Assembly (NCBI RefSeq): GCF_016863175.1
Contig: NZ_BOOJ01000083.1
Location: forward strand, 1-38,909
Length of the DNA: 38,909 nucleotides
Direction of reading: 5' to 3'
From: Paraplanobispora siamensis
GTDB lineage: Bacteria > Actinomycetota > Actinomycetes > Streptosporangiales > Streptosporangiaceae
Shown: positions 32,080-38,648 of the stretch, piece by piece
Layout of the letters: every line of letters begins with the position of its first letter
Position numbering within the stretch: position 1 is the first letter of the stretch
Notes under the pieces: model-generated
What the model was told of the DNA's origin: nothing
The model's input: only the letters and a program-made list of their open reading frames with translations
The model's database searches: none
Program-made: the position numbers and the translations under genes

Positions 32080-33204
32080 GTGCGGGTACGGCGGACGGCA
32101 CGGGAGGTCGTGGTGGTCGGTGACGCACGCGAAGACGTCGAGCGCCGGGGCGACGTGATCCAGGGGACCGCCGTGGTCCGGGACGACGCCGTCCGGGGGA
32201 CCGCCGTGACCGGAACCGACGCGACGCTCTCGGCGACGACAGCGGCCCGCATCACGGCCAGCGTCCCGGAGACCACCCGCCGCGCCTACGCCGGAGACTG
32301 GAACCGCTTCACCGCCTGGTGCGCCCGGGCCGGCCGTACGGCGCTGCCCGCCTCCGCCGAGACGCTCGCCGAGTACGTCTCCGCCCTGGCCGACGAGGGC
32401 AAGGCCCCGGCCACCATCACCCGCGCCATCGCCGGCATCCGCACCGCGCACCGGATCAACGGGCTCCTGCCGCCGGACACCACCGCCGCCCGCGCCGTCC
32501 GCAAGGCCTACCGGGGAGAGCGGGCCGCAGCCGGGATGCCCAACCAGCGGCAGGCCGCCGCGCTGGCCGTCTCCCACCTGCGGCGCATCGCCGCGGCCCT
32601 GGACACCGGCACCGCGACGGACCTGCGCGACCGCCTGACCGTCGTGCTCGGCTGGGCCATGATGGCCCGCCGCAGCGAGCTGGCGGGTCTCGACCTGGGC
32701 GACGTGGCCGACGTCGAGCAGGGTCTGCTGGTCACCGTGCGCAGGTCCAAGACCGACCGGGCCGCGACCGGCCGGCGGGTCGCCGTCCCCTACGGCTCGG
32801 ACCCGCTGACCTGTCCCGTGCGGACCCTGCGCGCCTGGCGGTCCCTGCTGGCCGAGCGCGGCTCCACCTCCGGGCCGCTGCTGCGCCGCATCGACCGCCA
32901 CGGCGTCATCGCCGGCGTCCCGGGTGCCAGGCCCTCCGGCAGCGGTCCCGCCGACGGCCGCCTCAGCGGCCACACCATCGGCACGATCCTCACCCGCGCC
33001 GCCCGGCGCGCCGGCCTCGCCGTCGACGACCTGAGCGCCCACAGCCTGCGCGCCGGCGGAGCCACCGGCGCCTACACCGCGGGCGCCGACCTGGTATCCA
33101 TCGGCCGCCACGGCGGCTGGCGCGACGGATCGAGCGAGCTGCTGAAGTACATCCGCGACGTCGACCGCTGGAAGCACAACCCCATGCACGGCGTCGGCCT
33201 CTGA
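32080..33204 (+). CDS. Tyrosine recombinase / integrase
   Basis: Up to 374 aa from GTG 32080; the first about 40 residues are poorly supported and GTG 32206 is an alternative. The N-terminal SAM-like core-binding domain is TTRRAYAGDWNRFTAWCARAGR ... TITRAIAGIRTAH. The catalytic domain has the full set: Arg at 197 (MMARRSELAGL), Lys 224 (VRRSKTDRA), H321-xx-R324 (AHSLRAGG), His 344 (GRHGGW) and nucleophile Tyr 357 (LLKYIRD). The protein is therefore likely active. This group is common on actinobacterial plasmids and islands rather than being XerC/D. No tRNA gene or obvious att core is adjacent. parS-like palindromes lie 60 bp upstream and 12 bp downstream. Confidence 0.93.
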   Translation: MRVRRTAREVVVVGDAREDVERRGDVIQGTAVVRDDAVRGTAVTGTDATLSATTAARITASVPETTRRAYAGDWNRFTAWCARAGRTALPASAETLAEYVSALADEGKAPATITRAIAGIRTAHRINGLLPPDTTAARAVRKAYRGERAAAGMPNQRQAAALAVSHLRRIAAALDTGTATDLRDRLTVVLGWAMMARRSELAGLDLGDVADVEQGLLVTVRRSKTDRAATGRRVAVPYGSDPLTCPVRTLRAWRSLLAERGSTSGPLLRRIDRHGVIAGVPGARPSGSGPADGRLSGHTIGTILTRAARRAGLAVDDLSAHSLRAGGATGAYTAGADLVSIGRHGGWRDGSSELLKYIRDVDRWKHNPMHGVGL

Positions 33205-33216
33205 CGGGCGGCCGGA

Positions 33217-33235
33217 GTGTTTACGCCGTAAACAC
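33217..33235. repeat. parS-like palindrome, site 10
   Basis: Perfect core, centre C, 12 bp after the recombinase stop, between it and the converging toxin-antitoxin operon. Confidence 0.9.
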
Positions 33236-33268
33236 CTGCCGTCGGCCTCATCCCGCAGCACGGGAGTA

Positions 33269-33496
33269 TCAGGCGACGGATTGCCGTTTGCGGTATTCCT
33301 CCGCCGCCGCGAGCAGCACACTGACAGGGATCATGGTTTGATCGTCGGCCAGGCTCGCAACGATCGCCTCACGGATCAGTGCGGTCGGCTTGATGCCGCG
33401 CTCGGCTGCCCGGGCGCGTACCGCGTCCATCACCGGCTTGGGCAGCCGCAACGACGTGGTGATCATCTGATCGGAGATTTCGTCGGCAACGTCCAT
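33269..33496 (-). CDS. Ribbon-helix-helix (CopG/Arc-type) antitoxin-like protein
   Basis: 75 aa. ITTSLRLPKPVMDAVRARAAERGIKPTALIREAIVASLAD is a textbook ribbon-helix-helix: one strand, two helices, dimeric DNA binding. The C-terminus (IPVSVLLAAAEEYRKRQSVA) is short and may contact a toxin. It is the third gene of the operon, starting 1 nt after the PIN-like gene stop, so it is translated together with it. It may autoregulate the operon. It lies within DNA less GC-rich than its neighbours (33.27-34.26 kb), suggesting recent acquisition. Confidence 0.85.
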   Translation of the reverse strand: MDVADEISDQMITTSLRLPKPVMDAVRARAAERGIKPTALIREAIVASLADDQTMIPVSVLLAAAEEYRKRQSVA

Positions 33497-33497
33497 C

Positions 33498-33983
33498 TCA
33501 GCCCCAGTTCTCAGGCGGGCCGTCCTGGAGATCTTCGACGCTCACCCCTGGCAGGTCGGTCAGGATAGGTCGCCAGATGTACTTGCCGGCGAGGGTCAGC
33601 ACGGTACGGTCGGTTCGGTTTCCCCAATAGGCTGCCTCGGCCACGTCGATCGGCACCGTGTCGACCCCGAGATCCGCCCACGTGCCGGAGATCCCTCTCT
33701 GGGCATCTCCATCGAGATCGACCTTGACAGGGTCATAGCCGACGCCGAGCCGGACGACGATCTCATCGGAGCCGGGTTGCGGATTACGGGCCAGGAGCTC
33801 TGCATCGAGGTATTCGCGCTGGTCAATTGTAAGGCGGGCCCGTGCGGCGATCACCGACGTGACAGGCAGGAGGAGACCTCCGGGGACCTGGCGTTTGATC
33901 ACGTGGACCATGCCGACCGCCTGGTCGTGTCCTTGCGCATAAGCGGTGATGAGGGAGGTGTCGAGTATGAACTTGGCACTCAC
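33498..33983 (-). CDS. PIN-like (VapC-type) putative toxin
   Basis: 161 aa, GTG 33983, overlapping the upstream antitoxin stop (GTGA). The N-terminus SAKFILDTSLITAYAQG carries the first PIN acidic residue (D8), and the C-terminus has DRTVLTLAGKYIWRPILTDLPGV with two further Asp in PIN-like positions. The second conserved acidic residue expected around 45 is not evident (TSVIAARARL). The nuclease may therefore be altered, or this is a remote PIN relative. The family cleaves RNA. It is sandwiched between two small genes, either of which could be its antitoxin. Confidence 0.7.
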   Translation of the reverse strand: MSAKFILDTSLITAYAQGHDQAVGMVHVIKRQVPGGLLLPVTSVIAARARLTIDQREYLDAELLARNPQPGSDEIVVRLGVGYDPVKVDLDGDAQRGISGTWADLGVDTVPIDVAEAAYWGNRTDRTVLTLAGKYIWRPILTDLPGVSVEDLQDGPPENWG

Positions 33984-34237
33984 GCCGTGGCTCGTCCGGA
34001 GTATTTGGCGATGAGCTCTTCAGCACGGCGCTCACCGGCGGCGAAACCTTCGGGGTTGGATGCGCGGATGGCCTCGATGCGACGCGCCTCACGCTCCTTG
34101 GCGGCTCGGTAGTCCTCTTGCATCTGCCGGTGGAGAGCCCGAGCGATGTACTCGGCAGGGGTCATGTCCTGGCCGGTCTCAGCGATCCACTGTCGGGCCT
34201 CGGCAAGCAACTCCGCCGGGAAGGGCTCGTTATCCAT
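33980..34237 (-). CDS. Antitoxin-like small protein preceding the PIN gene
   Basis: 85 aa from ATG 34237 (MDNEPFPAELLAEARQWIAETGQDMTPAEYIARALHRQ); a further in-frame start 24 nt upstream is possible. It is mainly helical with a long charged helix (MQEDYRAAKEREARRIEAIRA). The first 45 residues have ribbon-helix-helix-like spacing. The position just upstream of a toxin with a GTGA overlap is classical for an antitoxin. With the downstream ribbon-helix-helix gene this gives a three-gene locus rather than the usual pair. Confidence 0.7.
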   Translation of the reverse strand: MDNEPFPAELLAEARQWIAETGQDMTPAEYIARALHRQMQEDYRAAKEREARRIEAIRASNPEGFAAGERRAEELIAKYSGRATA

Positions 34238-34333
34238 GTGCTGAGCGTAGTGCAGATGCATTGCAGGCCACAGGGTGTTGCGGCCTTCCTGTAGAGGAGC
34301 TCACCGGACGTTTTTCTCCGTCGCAGAGTCGGG

Positions 34334-34352
34334 GTGTTTACGCCGTAAACAC
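34334..34352. repeat. parS-like palindrome, site 11
   Basis: Perfect core, centre C, between the PIN operon promoter and the end of the RelE-like operon. Confidence 0.9.
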
Positions 34353-34393
34353 TCCAGGCACCGCTCGGGCGGTACGGCGTGGCAGCGGGACGG

Positions 34394-34633
34394 TCAGGTG
34401 TTGACCTGGAGGACCCATATCGACACGTGGTCCGGGTCGTGGGTGTAGACGAGGCGGAAGGTGTCGGTGCGCAGCTCGAACGCGCCGGGGATGCCCCCGT
34501 AGGGGCGGGCGCCCAGAGGTTCGGGATCCTCGGTGAGATCGAGCAGGGTGTCGGCGATCAGCATGCGCAGGCCCGGAGCGGTCTCCCGCAGGGCTTCGCG
34601 GACGGCGTCGGCGAGTTCGAGGGATCGTTTCAA
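34394..34633 (-). CDS. RelE/ParE-type toxin
   Basis: 79 aa from a TTG start at 34633 overlapping the antitoxin stop (TTGA). The pattern is a pair of helices (LADAVREALRETAPGLRMLIADTLLDLTEDPEPLGARPY) followed by a small sheet (GAFELRTDTFRLVYTHDPDHVSIWVLQVNT). This fits the RelE/ParE superfamily, where RelE members cut mRNA in the ribosome and ParE members poison gyrase. The catalytic residues of RelE are not obvious, so the target is open. It is paired with the Phd/YefM-like antitoxin directly upstream. Confidence 0.82.
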   Translation of the reverse strand: MKRSLELADAVREALRETAPGLRMLIADTLLDLTEDPEPLGARPYGGIPGAFELRTDTFRLVYTHDPDHVSIWVLQVNT

Positions 34634-34926
34634 GAGCGCTCGCCCGAAACGGGCAGGCCGAGGTCGGCGTACAACTCCTCCGGAGAGCTGTAGCCGTGCA
34701 TGGGCAGCTCGCCGCGCTTGCGGGCGGCGATCGCCGCGGCGACGCTCGCGATCTCCCGCTCCCGGCGCAACCGCAGGAGCTCCTCGTACTCCTCCTCGGA
34801 TATGAGGACGGCGCGCTCCTCGTCGGAGCGGGTGATCGTGGTGGGCTGGTGACCGTGTACGGCGCGGGCCACCAGAGGACCGAGCCTCTTGCGCGCCTCG
34901 ACGATGCCGAGCGTCTCGTTGGTCAT
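34630..34926 (-). CDS. Phd/YefM-family antitoxin
   Basis: 98 aa, ATG 34926. TLGIVEARKRLGPLVARAVHGHQPTTITRSDEERAVLISEEEYEELLRLRRE is the Phd/YefM fold: an N-terminal DNA-binding/dimer domain followed by a long helix. The C-terminal tail (GYSSPEELYADLGLPVSG) would wrap the toxin. It overlaps the toxin by 4 nt. Such pairs autoregulate and stabilise plasmids or islands, which suits the ParAB and recombinase context. parS-like site 12 lies 60 bp upstream in the promoter region. Confidence 0.88.
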   Translation of the reverse strand: MTNETLGIVEARKRLGPLVARAVHGHQPTTITRSDEERAVLISEEEYEELLRLRREREIASVAAAIAARKRGELPMHGYSSPEELYADLGLPVSGERS

Positions 34927-34985
34927 GCGACCACGATACCTGAGGTGTCCATCCTGTACATGGCGCTCACCCTGAACGCTTTTCA

Positions 34986-35004
34986 GTGTTTACGCCGTAA
35001 ACAC
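34986..35004. repeat. parS-like palindrome, site 12
   Basis: Perfect core, centre C, 60 bp upstream of the Phd-like antitoxin start. Confidence 0.9.
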
Positions 35005-35037
35005 TCCTCATGCGTGGGAGCCGTACAGGCGCCGGAG

Positions 35038-35056
35038 GTGTTTACGGCGTAAACAC
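35038..35056. repeat. parS-like palindrome, site 13
   Basis: Perfect core, centre G, 34 bp after site 12 and 85 bp beyond the end of the FG-GAP gene. Confidence 0.9.
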
Positions 35057-35140
35057 TTCAGGCCTCCGCTGGAGCGTCCAACGGAGACCTGGAAGGTGAC
35101 TGTTCCGCCTGCCGGGCGAGAGCCGTACGGCGGTGCCGGG

Positions 35141-36514
35141 TTACGCGACGCCGCCGCCCTTGATCTTCTTGATCTTCTTGAGCTGCACCTTGGCCTTGGC
35201 CTTCGCCTTGGTGTTGACGGCCGGAACCGGCTTGGGCTTGGCCGCGGGCTTGGGCTCGACGGTCGGCTTGGGCTTGACGGTGGGATTCGGCTTGACCGGG
35301 GGCACCGCAGGGGGCGTGGACGCGGGTATGCAGACGGTCGTCACGATCGAGAGCGCGTGGCTGGTGACGCGCGGGATGACCAGGTCGGGTGCGCCGTCGC
35401 CGTTGAAGTCCGCCGCCACGACCCGGCCGGACCCGCTGCCCGCGTTGAAGGGAACGGGCGGCTTGAAGGTGCCGTCGCCGTTGCCGAGCAGCAGGGAGAG
35501 CGTGCCGGGGAACGTGTCGTGCAGCACGACCAGGTCGGGCTTGCCGTCCTTGTTGAAGTCGCCGGAGGTGACGGTGTCGATGTCCGGCCCCACGGTGTGG
35601 GCGACGGCCGGGGCGAAGGTGCCGTCGCCGTTGCCGGTCAGCACGTGCGCCGTGCCGCCGGAGGGCACCAGGAAGGCCAGGTCGGTCTTCCCGTCCCGGT
35701 TGAAGTCCGCGGCGGTGAGGCCCTCGGGGTAGGAGTCCCCGGGGTAGGAGACGGCCGGGGCGAAGGTGCCGTCGCCGTTGCTGAGCCGCACCTCGACGGA
35801 GTTGCTCGTCGGCGGGCCGCTGGTGGCGTAGGCCACGTCGTCGTCACCGTCCCCGTCGAAGTCCCTGACGAGGATGTCCGCGCTCCACGCGGCGGGGCCG
35901 GCGACGACGGGCATCTGGAAGGTGCCGTCACCGTTGCCGACCAGCAGCTCCGTGGAGGAGCCGCCGCCGATGGACAGCAGGTCCTGGTCGCCGTCGTCGT
36001 CGAAGTCACCGGGGACGACGGCCATGGTCACGGCGGAGGCGAAGCCGATGACGGGCGAGTCGAAGGTGCCGTCGCCGTTGCCCGGCAGGATCGTCAGGAG
36101 CTGGTCGCCGGCGTCGGGGACGGCCAGGTCGTTGACGGCGTCGCCGTCGAAGTCGGCCACCGCGAAGCGGGAGGCGGAGCCGGATCCGGTGTGGACGGTG
36201 ACGGGCGGGTCGAAGGTGCCGTCGCCGTTGCCGATCATCACCTGGACGGAGGCGCCGGTGGGCTGCCAGACGCTTACGACGAGGTCGGGCGTGGCATCAG
36301 CGTTGACCTTCGTCGCCACCACCATGCGGGGGGCGTCGCTGAGAGAGGTGTCGGGGGCGGGGCTGAACCCGATCGCGGCGCACCCGGGCAGAGGGGCGGC
36401 CTGGGCGGGTGCGGCGGTGGCGGCCAGGCCGCCGGAGGTCAGGGCGATCGCCGCGAGCAGACCGGTGGCACGATTACGGGCCGCGGCACGCCGCCGCGGG
36501 TGAGACGTGTTCAA
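35141..36514 (-). CDS. Secreted FG-GAP/VCBS repeat protein with lysine-rich tail
   Basis: 457 aa, TTG 36514 with GGAGGAG 7 nt upstream. A twin-basic signal peptide (RRRAAARNRATGLLAAIALTSGGLAATAAPAQA) is cleaved near residue 39. At least six repeats of about 48 residues follow. Each carries GNGDGTF plus a calcium-binding-like DxDxDGxxDL loop (DFDGDAVNDLAV, DFDDDGDQDLLS, DFNRDGKTDLAF, DFNKDGKPDLVV, DFNGDGAPDLVI), giving a beta-propeller like integrin FG-GAP domains. A Pro-Lys repeat region (KPNPTVKPKPTVEPKPAAKPKP) and a strongly basic end (KAKAKAKVQLKKIKKIKGGG) follow, perhaps binding anionic wall polymers. It is probably extracellular, adhesive or scaffolding. Confidence 0.92.
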   Translation of the reverse strand: MNTSHPRRRAAARNRATGLLAAIALTSGGLAATAAPAQAAPLPGCAAIGFSPAPDTSLSDAPRMVVATKVNADATPDLVVSVWQPTGASVQVMIGNGDGTFDPPVTVHTGSGSASRFAVADFDGDAVNDLAVPDAGDQLLTILPGNGDGTFDSPVIGFASAVTMAVVPGDFDDDGDQDLLSIGGGSSTELLVGNGDGTFQMPVVAGPAAWSADILVRDFDGDGDDDVAYATSGPPTSNSVEVRLSNGDGTFAPAVSYPGDSYPEGLTAADFNRDGKTDLAFLVPSGGTAHVLTGNGDGTFAPAVAHTVGPDIDTVTSGDFNKDGKPDLVVLHDTFPGTLSLLLGNGDGTFKPPVPFNAGSGSGRVVAADFNGDGAPDLVIPRVTSHALSIVTTVCIPASTPPAVPPVKPNPTVKPKPTVEPKPAAKPKPVPAVNTKAKAKAKVQLKKIKKIKGGGVA

Positions 36515-36759
36515 GGAAGCTCCTCCATGAGCCGTTCGCCGCCGGCGGGCGCTCCCTCGTGGAACTCCGTGGGTGCCGGACGTCGGTAAGGGTTCCCATC
36601 GGCCGGTGGCTGCGACGGGTGAGGGCTTTGCGGAGGTACGGCCGCGCCATACGGGGCGCGCCGGGGGGTGTTTACGCCGTAAACACTATGATCATCTGGG
36701 ATAGTTGGCCTCCTGATCCGAAGTACCACCTCGGGAAGCACACGGAACAGGAGCCCCAC
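36515..36759. promoter_or_regulatory. Divergent promoter region of FG-GAP gene and parAB
   Basis: 245 bp without a gene, containing parS-like site 14 at 36668-36686 and an in-frame ATG (36688) just after it. CAGGAG 6 nt before GTG 36760 marks the preferred parA start. Binding of ParB or ParA at site 14 could autoregulate parAB; that is inference. Confidence 0.5.
36668..36686. repeat. parS-like palindrome, site 14
   Basis: Perfect core, centre C, about 74 bp upstream of the parA start and adjacent to an alternative ATG. Confidence 0.9.
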
Positions 36760-37497
36760 GTGGCCAGAGTGCATGTTGTCCTCAACCAGAAGGGCGGCGT
36801 CGGCAAGTCCACGCTCGCCGTCAACCTCGCCGCCGTCACCGCCGACACCGTCGGGGGAGTGGCGGGGGAGAACCCCCCGGTCGTCACGGTCTCCATCGAC
36901 CCGCAGGGTTCGGCCGTCTGGTGGTCGGAGAGAGTGGGGGAGGCGCTCCCCTTCGACTTCGTCCAGGCTCACGACGACATCGCCGGACTGGCGAACCTCC
37001 GGCACATCCCGCACGTCACCGATGTGTGGGTGGACACCCCCGGCTGGCTGGACCTGTCGGACGGGGCCTCGGCCGAGGACCCCCTGGGGGACGGCAAGGC
37101 CGCCGAGGCGCTGCGCGCCGTACTCGACAACGCCGACGACGTGATCGTCCCGATCGAGCCGGAGCCGCTGGCCTTCCAGCCGACCTTCAACACGATCGAG
37201 AAGGTCGTCAAGCCCCGAAAGCTGCCCTACCTCGTCGTCGCCAACAACTGGGATCCGCGTGACGGCCGCGCCGATCTGGACGACACCCTGCAGTTCGTCC
37301 GCAACCAGGGCTGGCCGCTGGCCAACACGGTCATCCGGCACTACAAGATCCACTCTCGTGCGTCGGCCGAGGGCATGGTCGTCACCCAGTACCCCAAGAA
37401 CCGGGTCGCGATGGAGGCCCGCGAGGACTTCTACCGGCTCGCGCTGGAGCACGGTCAGCTGAGGAACGGGAACGGGAACGGGAACGGGAAGGCCTGA
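36760..37497 (+). CDS. parA: ParA-family partition ATPase
   Basis: 245 aa from GTG 36760 (CAGGAG 6 nt upstream); an in-frame ATG at 36688 would add 24 residues without a ribosome site. Deviant Walker A KGGVGKST lies at 11-18 (NQKGGVGKSTLAVNLAAV), switch I includes SIDPQGSAVWW, and Walker B is VWVDTPGWLD. There is no N-terminal HTH, so it is a small ParA (type Ib-like or Soj-like). It binds DNA non-specifically with ATP and moves ParB-bound DNA. The 3' end contains a tandem GGGAAC hexanucleotide repeat encoding NGNGNGNG. Its stop overlaps the parB ATG (TGATG), so the two are coupled. Confidence 0.95.
   Translation: MARVHVVLNQKGGVGKSTLAVNLAAVTADTVGGVAGENPPVVTVSIDPQGSAVWWSERVGEALPFDFVQAHDDIAGLANLRHIPHVTDVWVDTPGWLDLSDGASAEDPLGDGKAAEALRAVLDNADDVIVPIEPEPLAFQPTFNTIEKVVKPRKLPYLVVANNWDPRDGRADLDDTLQFVRNQGWPLANTVIRHYKIHSRASAEGMVVTQYPKNRVAMEAREDFYRLALEHGQLRNGNGNGNGKA
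37459..37490 (+). repeat. Hexanucleotide tandem repeat at the parA 3' end
   Basis: About four to five copies of GGGAAC in phase with the reading frame, encoding alternating Asn-Gly. Copy-number change by slippage would lengthen or shorten the ParA tail without a frameshift. Confidence 0.7.
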
Positions 37498-38429
37498 TGG
37501 CGGGCAAGAGGACGAGCCTGGCGGCGCTCATGGTCGGCCAGCCGGCCGAGACGGGACCGGAGACCGCGGAGGCCGCGGTCCCGCAGGCGCCGAAGTGGCC
37601 GCAGACCGTGCGCCTGGAGGACCTGGCCGACAACCCCGACAACCCCCGTGACAGCCTGCGCGACCTGGACGGCCTGGCCGACACGATCCGGGACGAGGGC
37701 CTGCTGCAGGATCTCGTGGTGGTCCCCCGCGAGGTCTGGCTGGGCGTCTATCCGCACCACGCCGAGCAGATCGGCGACCGGCCGTACGTCATCCAGCACG
37801 GCCACCGCCGCCGGCACGCGGCCGCGCTGGCCGGGCTGACTGAGGTGCCGGTGAAGGTGCGCGACTCCGCCGACTCCGCCGAGGAGCGCACCCTCATCGA
37901 GAACTTCCAGCGGGACGACCTGACGCCTCTGGAGGAGGCACGCGCCCTGCAGCGCCTGATGGACCTGCGGGAGATCTCCCTGCGGGAGGCCTGCCGGAAG
38001 GTGGGCAAGTCCGCGGGGTGGGGGTCGCAGCGGCTGATCCTGCTCAAGCTGATCCCCGAGCTGCAGCAGGCCCTGGCCGACGGCGAGCTGCGGGTGGAGG
38101 ACGCCCGGGAGATCGGCAAGCTCCCGCCAGAGGAGCAGGCGATGCCGGTGGCTCCGCCGCCGGTCGAGGCTCCGCCGCCGCCCGCCGAGCGGTCCCGGCC
38201 GTCCGCCGGGAACGGCGCCCAGAGCGGGGCCCAGAGCGGGGAGGGTGTTTACGGCGTAAACACTTCGAGGAGTACGGCCCGCCGGGACCGGTTCTTCGCG
38301 GAGACGGGCGACTACGGGGTCATCCCGCTGGGCCCGCCCGCGGCCATCGCGGCCGAGCTGCGGGCCCGGCTGTCGAAGGAGGACCTGGAGAAGCTGGTGG
38401 AGCTGCTGTCGATGGCGGTGGCCCGCTGA
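37497..38429 (+). CDS. parB: ParB-family centromere-binding protein
   Basis: 310 aa. The ParB N-terminal domain (about 36-140) includes LADNPDNPRDSLRDLDGLADTI, QHGHRRRHAAALAG (102-113, the GERR-like CTP motif) and LIENFQRDDLTPLEEA (ENxQR box). An HTH follows (ISLREACRKVGKSAGWGSQRL, about 160-180) with the KorB-like helical domain. A proline-rich linker leads to a C-terminal helical dimerisation domain (RLSKEDLEKLVELLSMAV). Family knowledge: CTP-dependent clamps loaded at parS. The linker residues 250-256 (VYGVNT) are encoded by a parS-like palindrome (site 15). The recognition region departs from canonical ParB, in keeping with a non-canonical site. Confidence 0.95.
   Translation: MAGKRTSLAALMVGQPAETGPETAEAAVPQAPKWPQTVRLEDLADNPDNPRDSLRDLDGLADTIRDEGLLQDLVVVPREVWLGVYPHHAEQIGDRPYVIQHGHRRRHAAALAGLTEVPVKVRDSADSAEERTLIENFQRDDLTPLEEARALQRLMDLREISLREACRKVGKSAGWGSQRLILLKLIPELQQALADGELRVEDAREIGKLPPEEQAMPVAPPPVEAPPPPAERSRPSAGNGAQSGAQSGEGVYGVNTSRSTARRDRFFAETGDYGVIPLGPPAAIAAELRARLSKEDLEKLVELLSMAVAR
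38245..38263. repeat. parS-like palindrome, site 15 (inside parB)
   Basis: Perfect core, centre G, within the parB linker coding sequence and in a frame that keeps parB open. Confidence 0.9.
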
Positions 38430-38441
38430 GGGAGATCGGGA

Positions 38442-38460
38442 GTGTTTACGGCGTAAACAC
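38442..38460. repeat. parS-like palindrome, site 16
   Basis: Perfect core, centre G, 12 bp after the parB stop; symmetry extends 3 bp outward (GGA/TCC). Confidence 0.9.
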
Positions 38461-38491
38461 TCCGAGGCCTTCGCACGGTGAACACCCTCAA

Positions 38492-38510
38492 GTGTTTACG
38501 CCGTAAACAC
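38492..38510. repeat. parS-like palindrome, site 17
   Basis: Perfect core, centre C, extended to 29 bp (38487-38515) by CTCAA/TTGAG. Last copy in the window. A weak half-site (GGTGAACAC, 38477-38485) lies between sites 16 and 17. Confidence 0.9.
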
Positions 38511-38551
38511 TTGAGCCCGTGAACGCCGTACGGCGGCGCCCGGTCGCGGGA

Positions 38552-38596
38552 ACGCCAGTGGGCCGTCACCGGAATCCGGTGACGGCCCACTGGCGT
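38552..38596. terminator. 45-bp perfect palindrome, bidirectional terminator-like
   Basis: 22-bp self-complementary arms around a single A (38574); the left arm begins ACGCCAGTGGGCCGTCACC. It sits between converging parB and the surface-protein gene. It is unrelated to the parS-like core. No T-run, so the terminator role is inferred from position and stability. Confidence 0.65.
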
Positions 38597-38648
38597 CGTG
38601 TGAGAGATCGGCGGAAAGGGCGATCTCGCAGGGAAGAACGTGGCGCGC

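Noticed and set aside
32080-33204. Integron integrase IntI
   Set aside because: No extra IntI-specific segment before the HxxR motif is evident, and the palindromes lack attC R'/R'' features; kept only as an analogy.
36688-36759. Alternative ATG start of parA at 36688
   Set aside because: It would add 24 residues before the Walker A motif with no ribosome site; GTG 36760 has CAGGAG at ideal spacing. A leaderless start there cannot be fully excluded.
28807-38510. CRISPR array
   Set aside because: The repeats are palindromic, irregularly spaced from 23 bp to 1.7 kb, and separated by genes; there are no uniform spacers or cas genes.
28807-38510. Operators of the TetR regulator at 28.2 kb
   Set aside because: That regulator has its own distinct palindromes (AGTTAGTTGACTAACT type) in its promoter, and the 19-mers are absent there.
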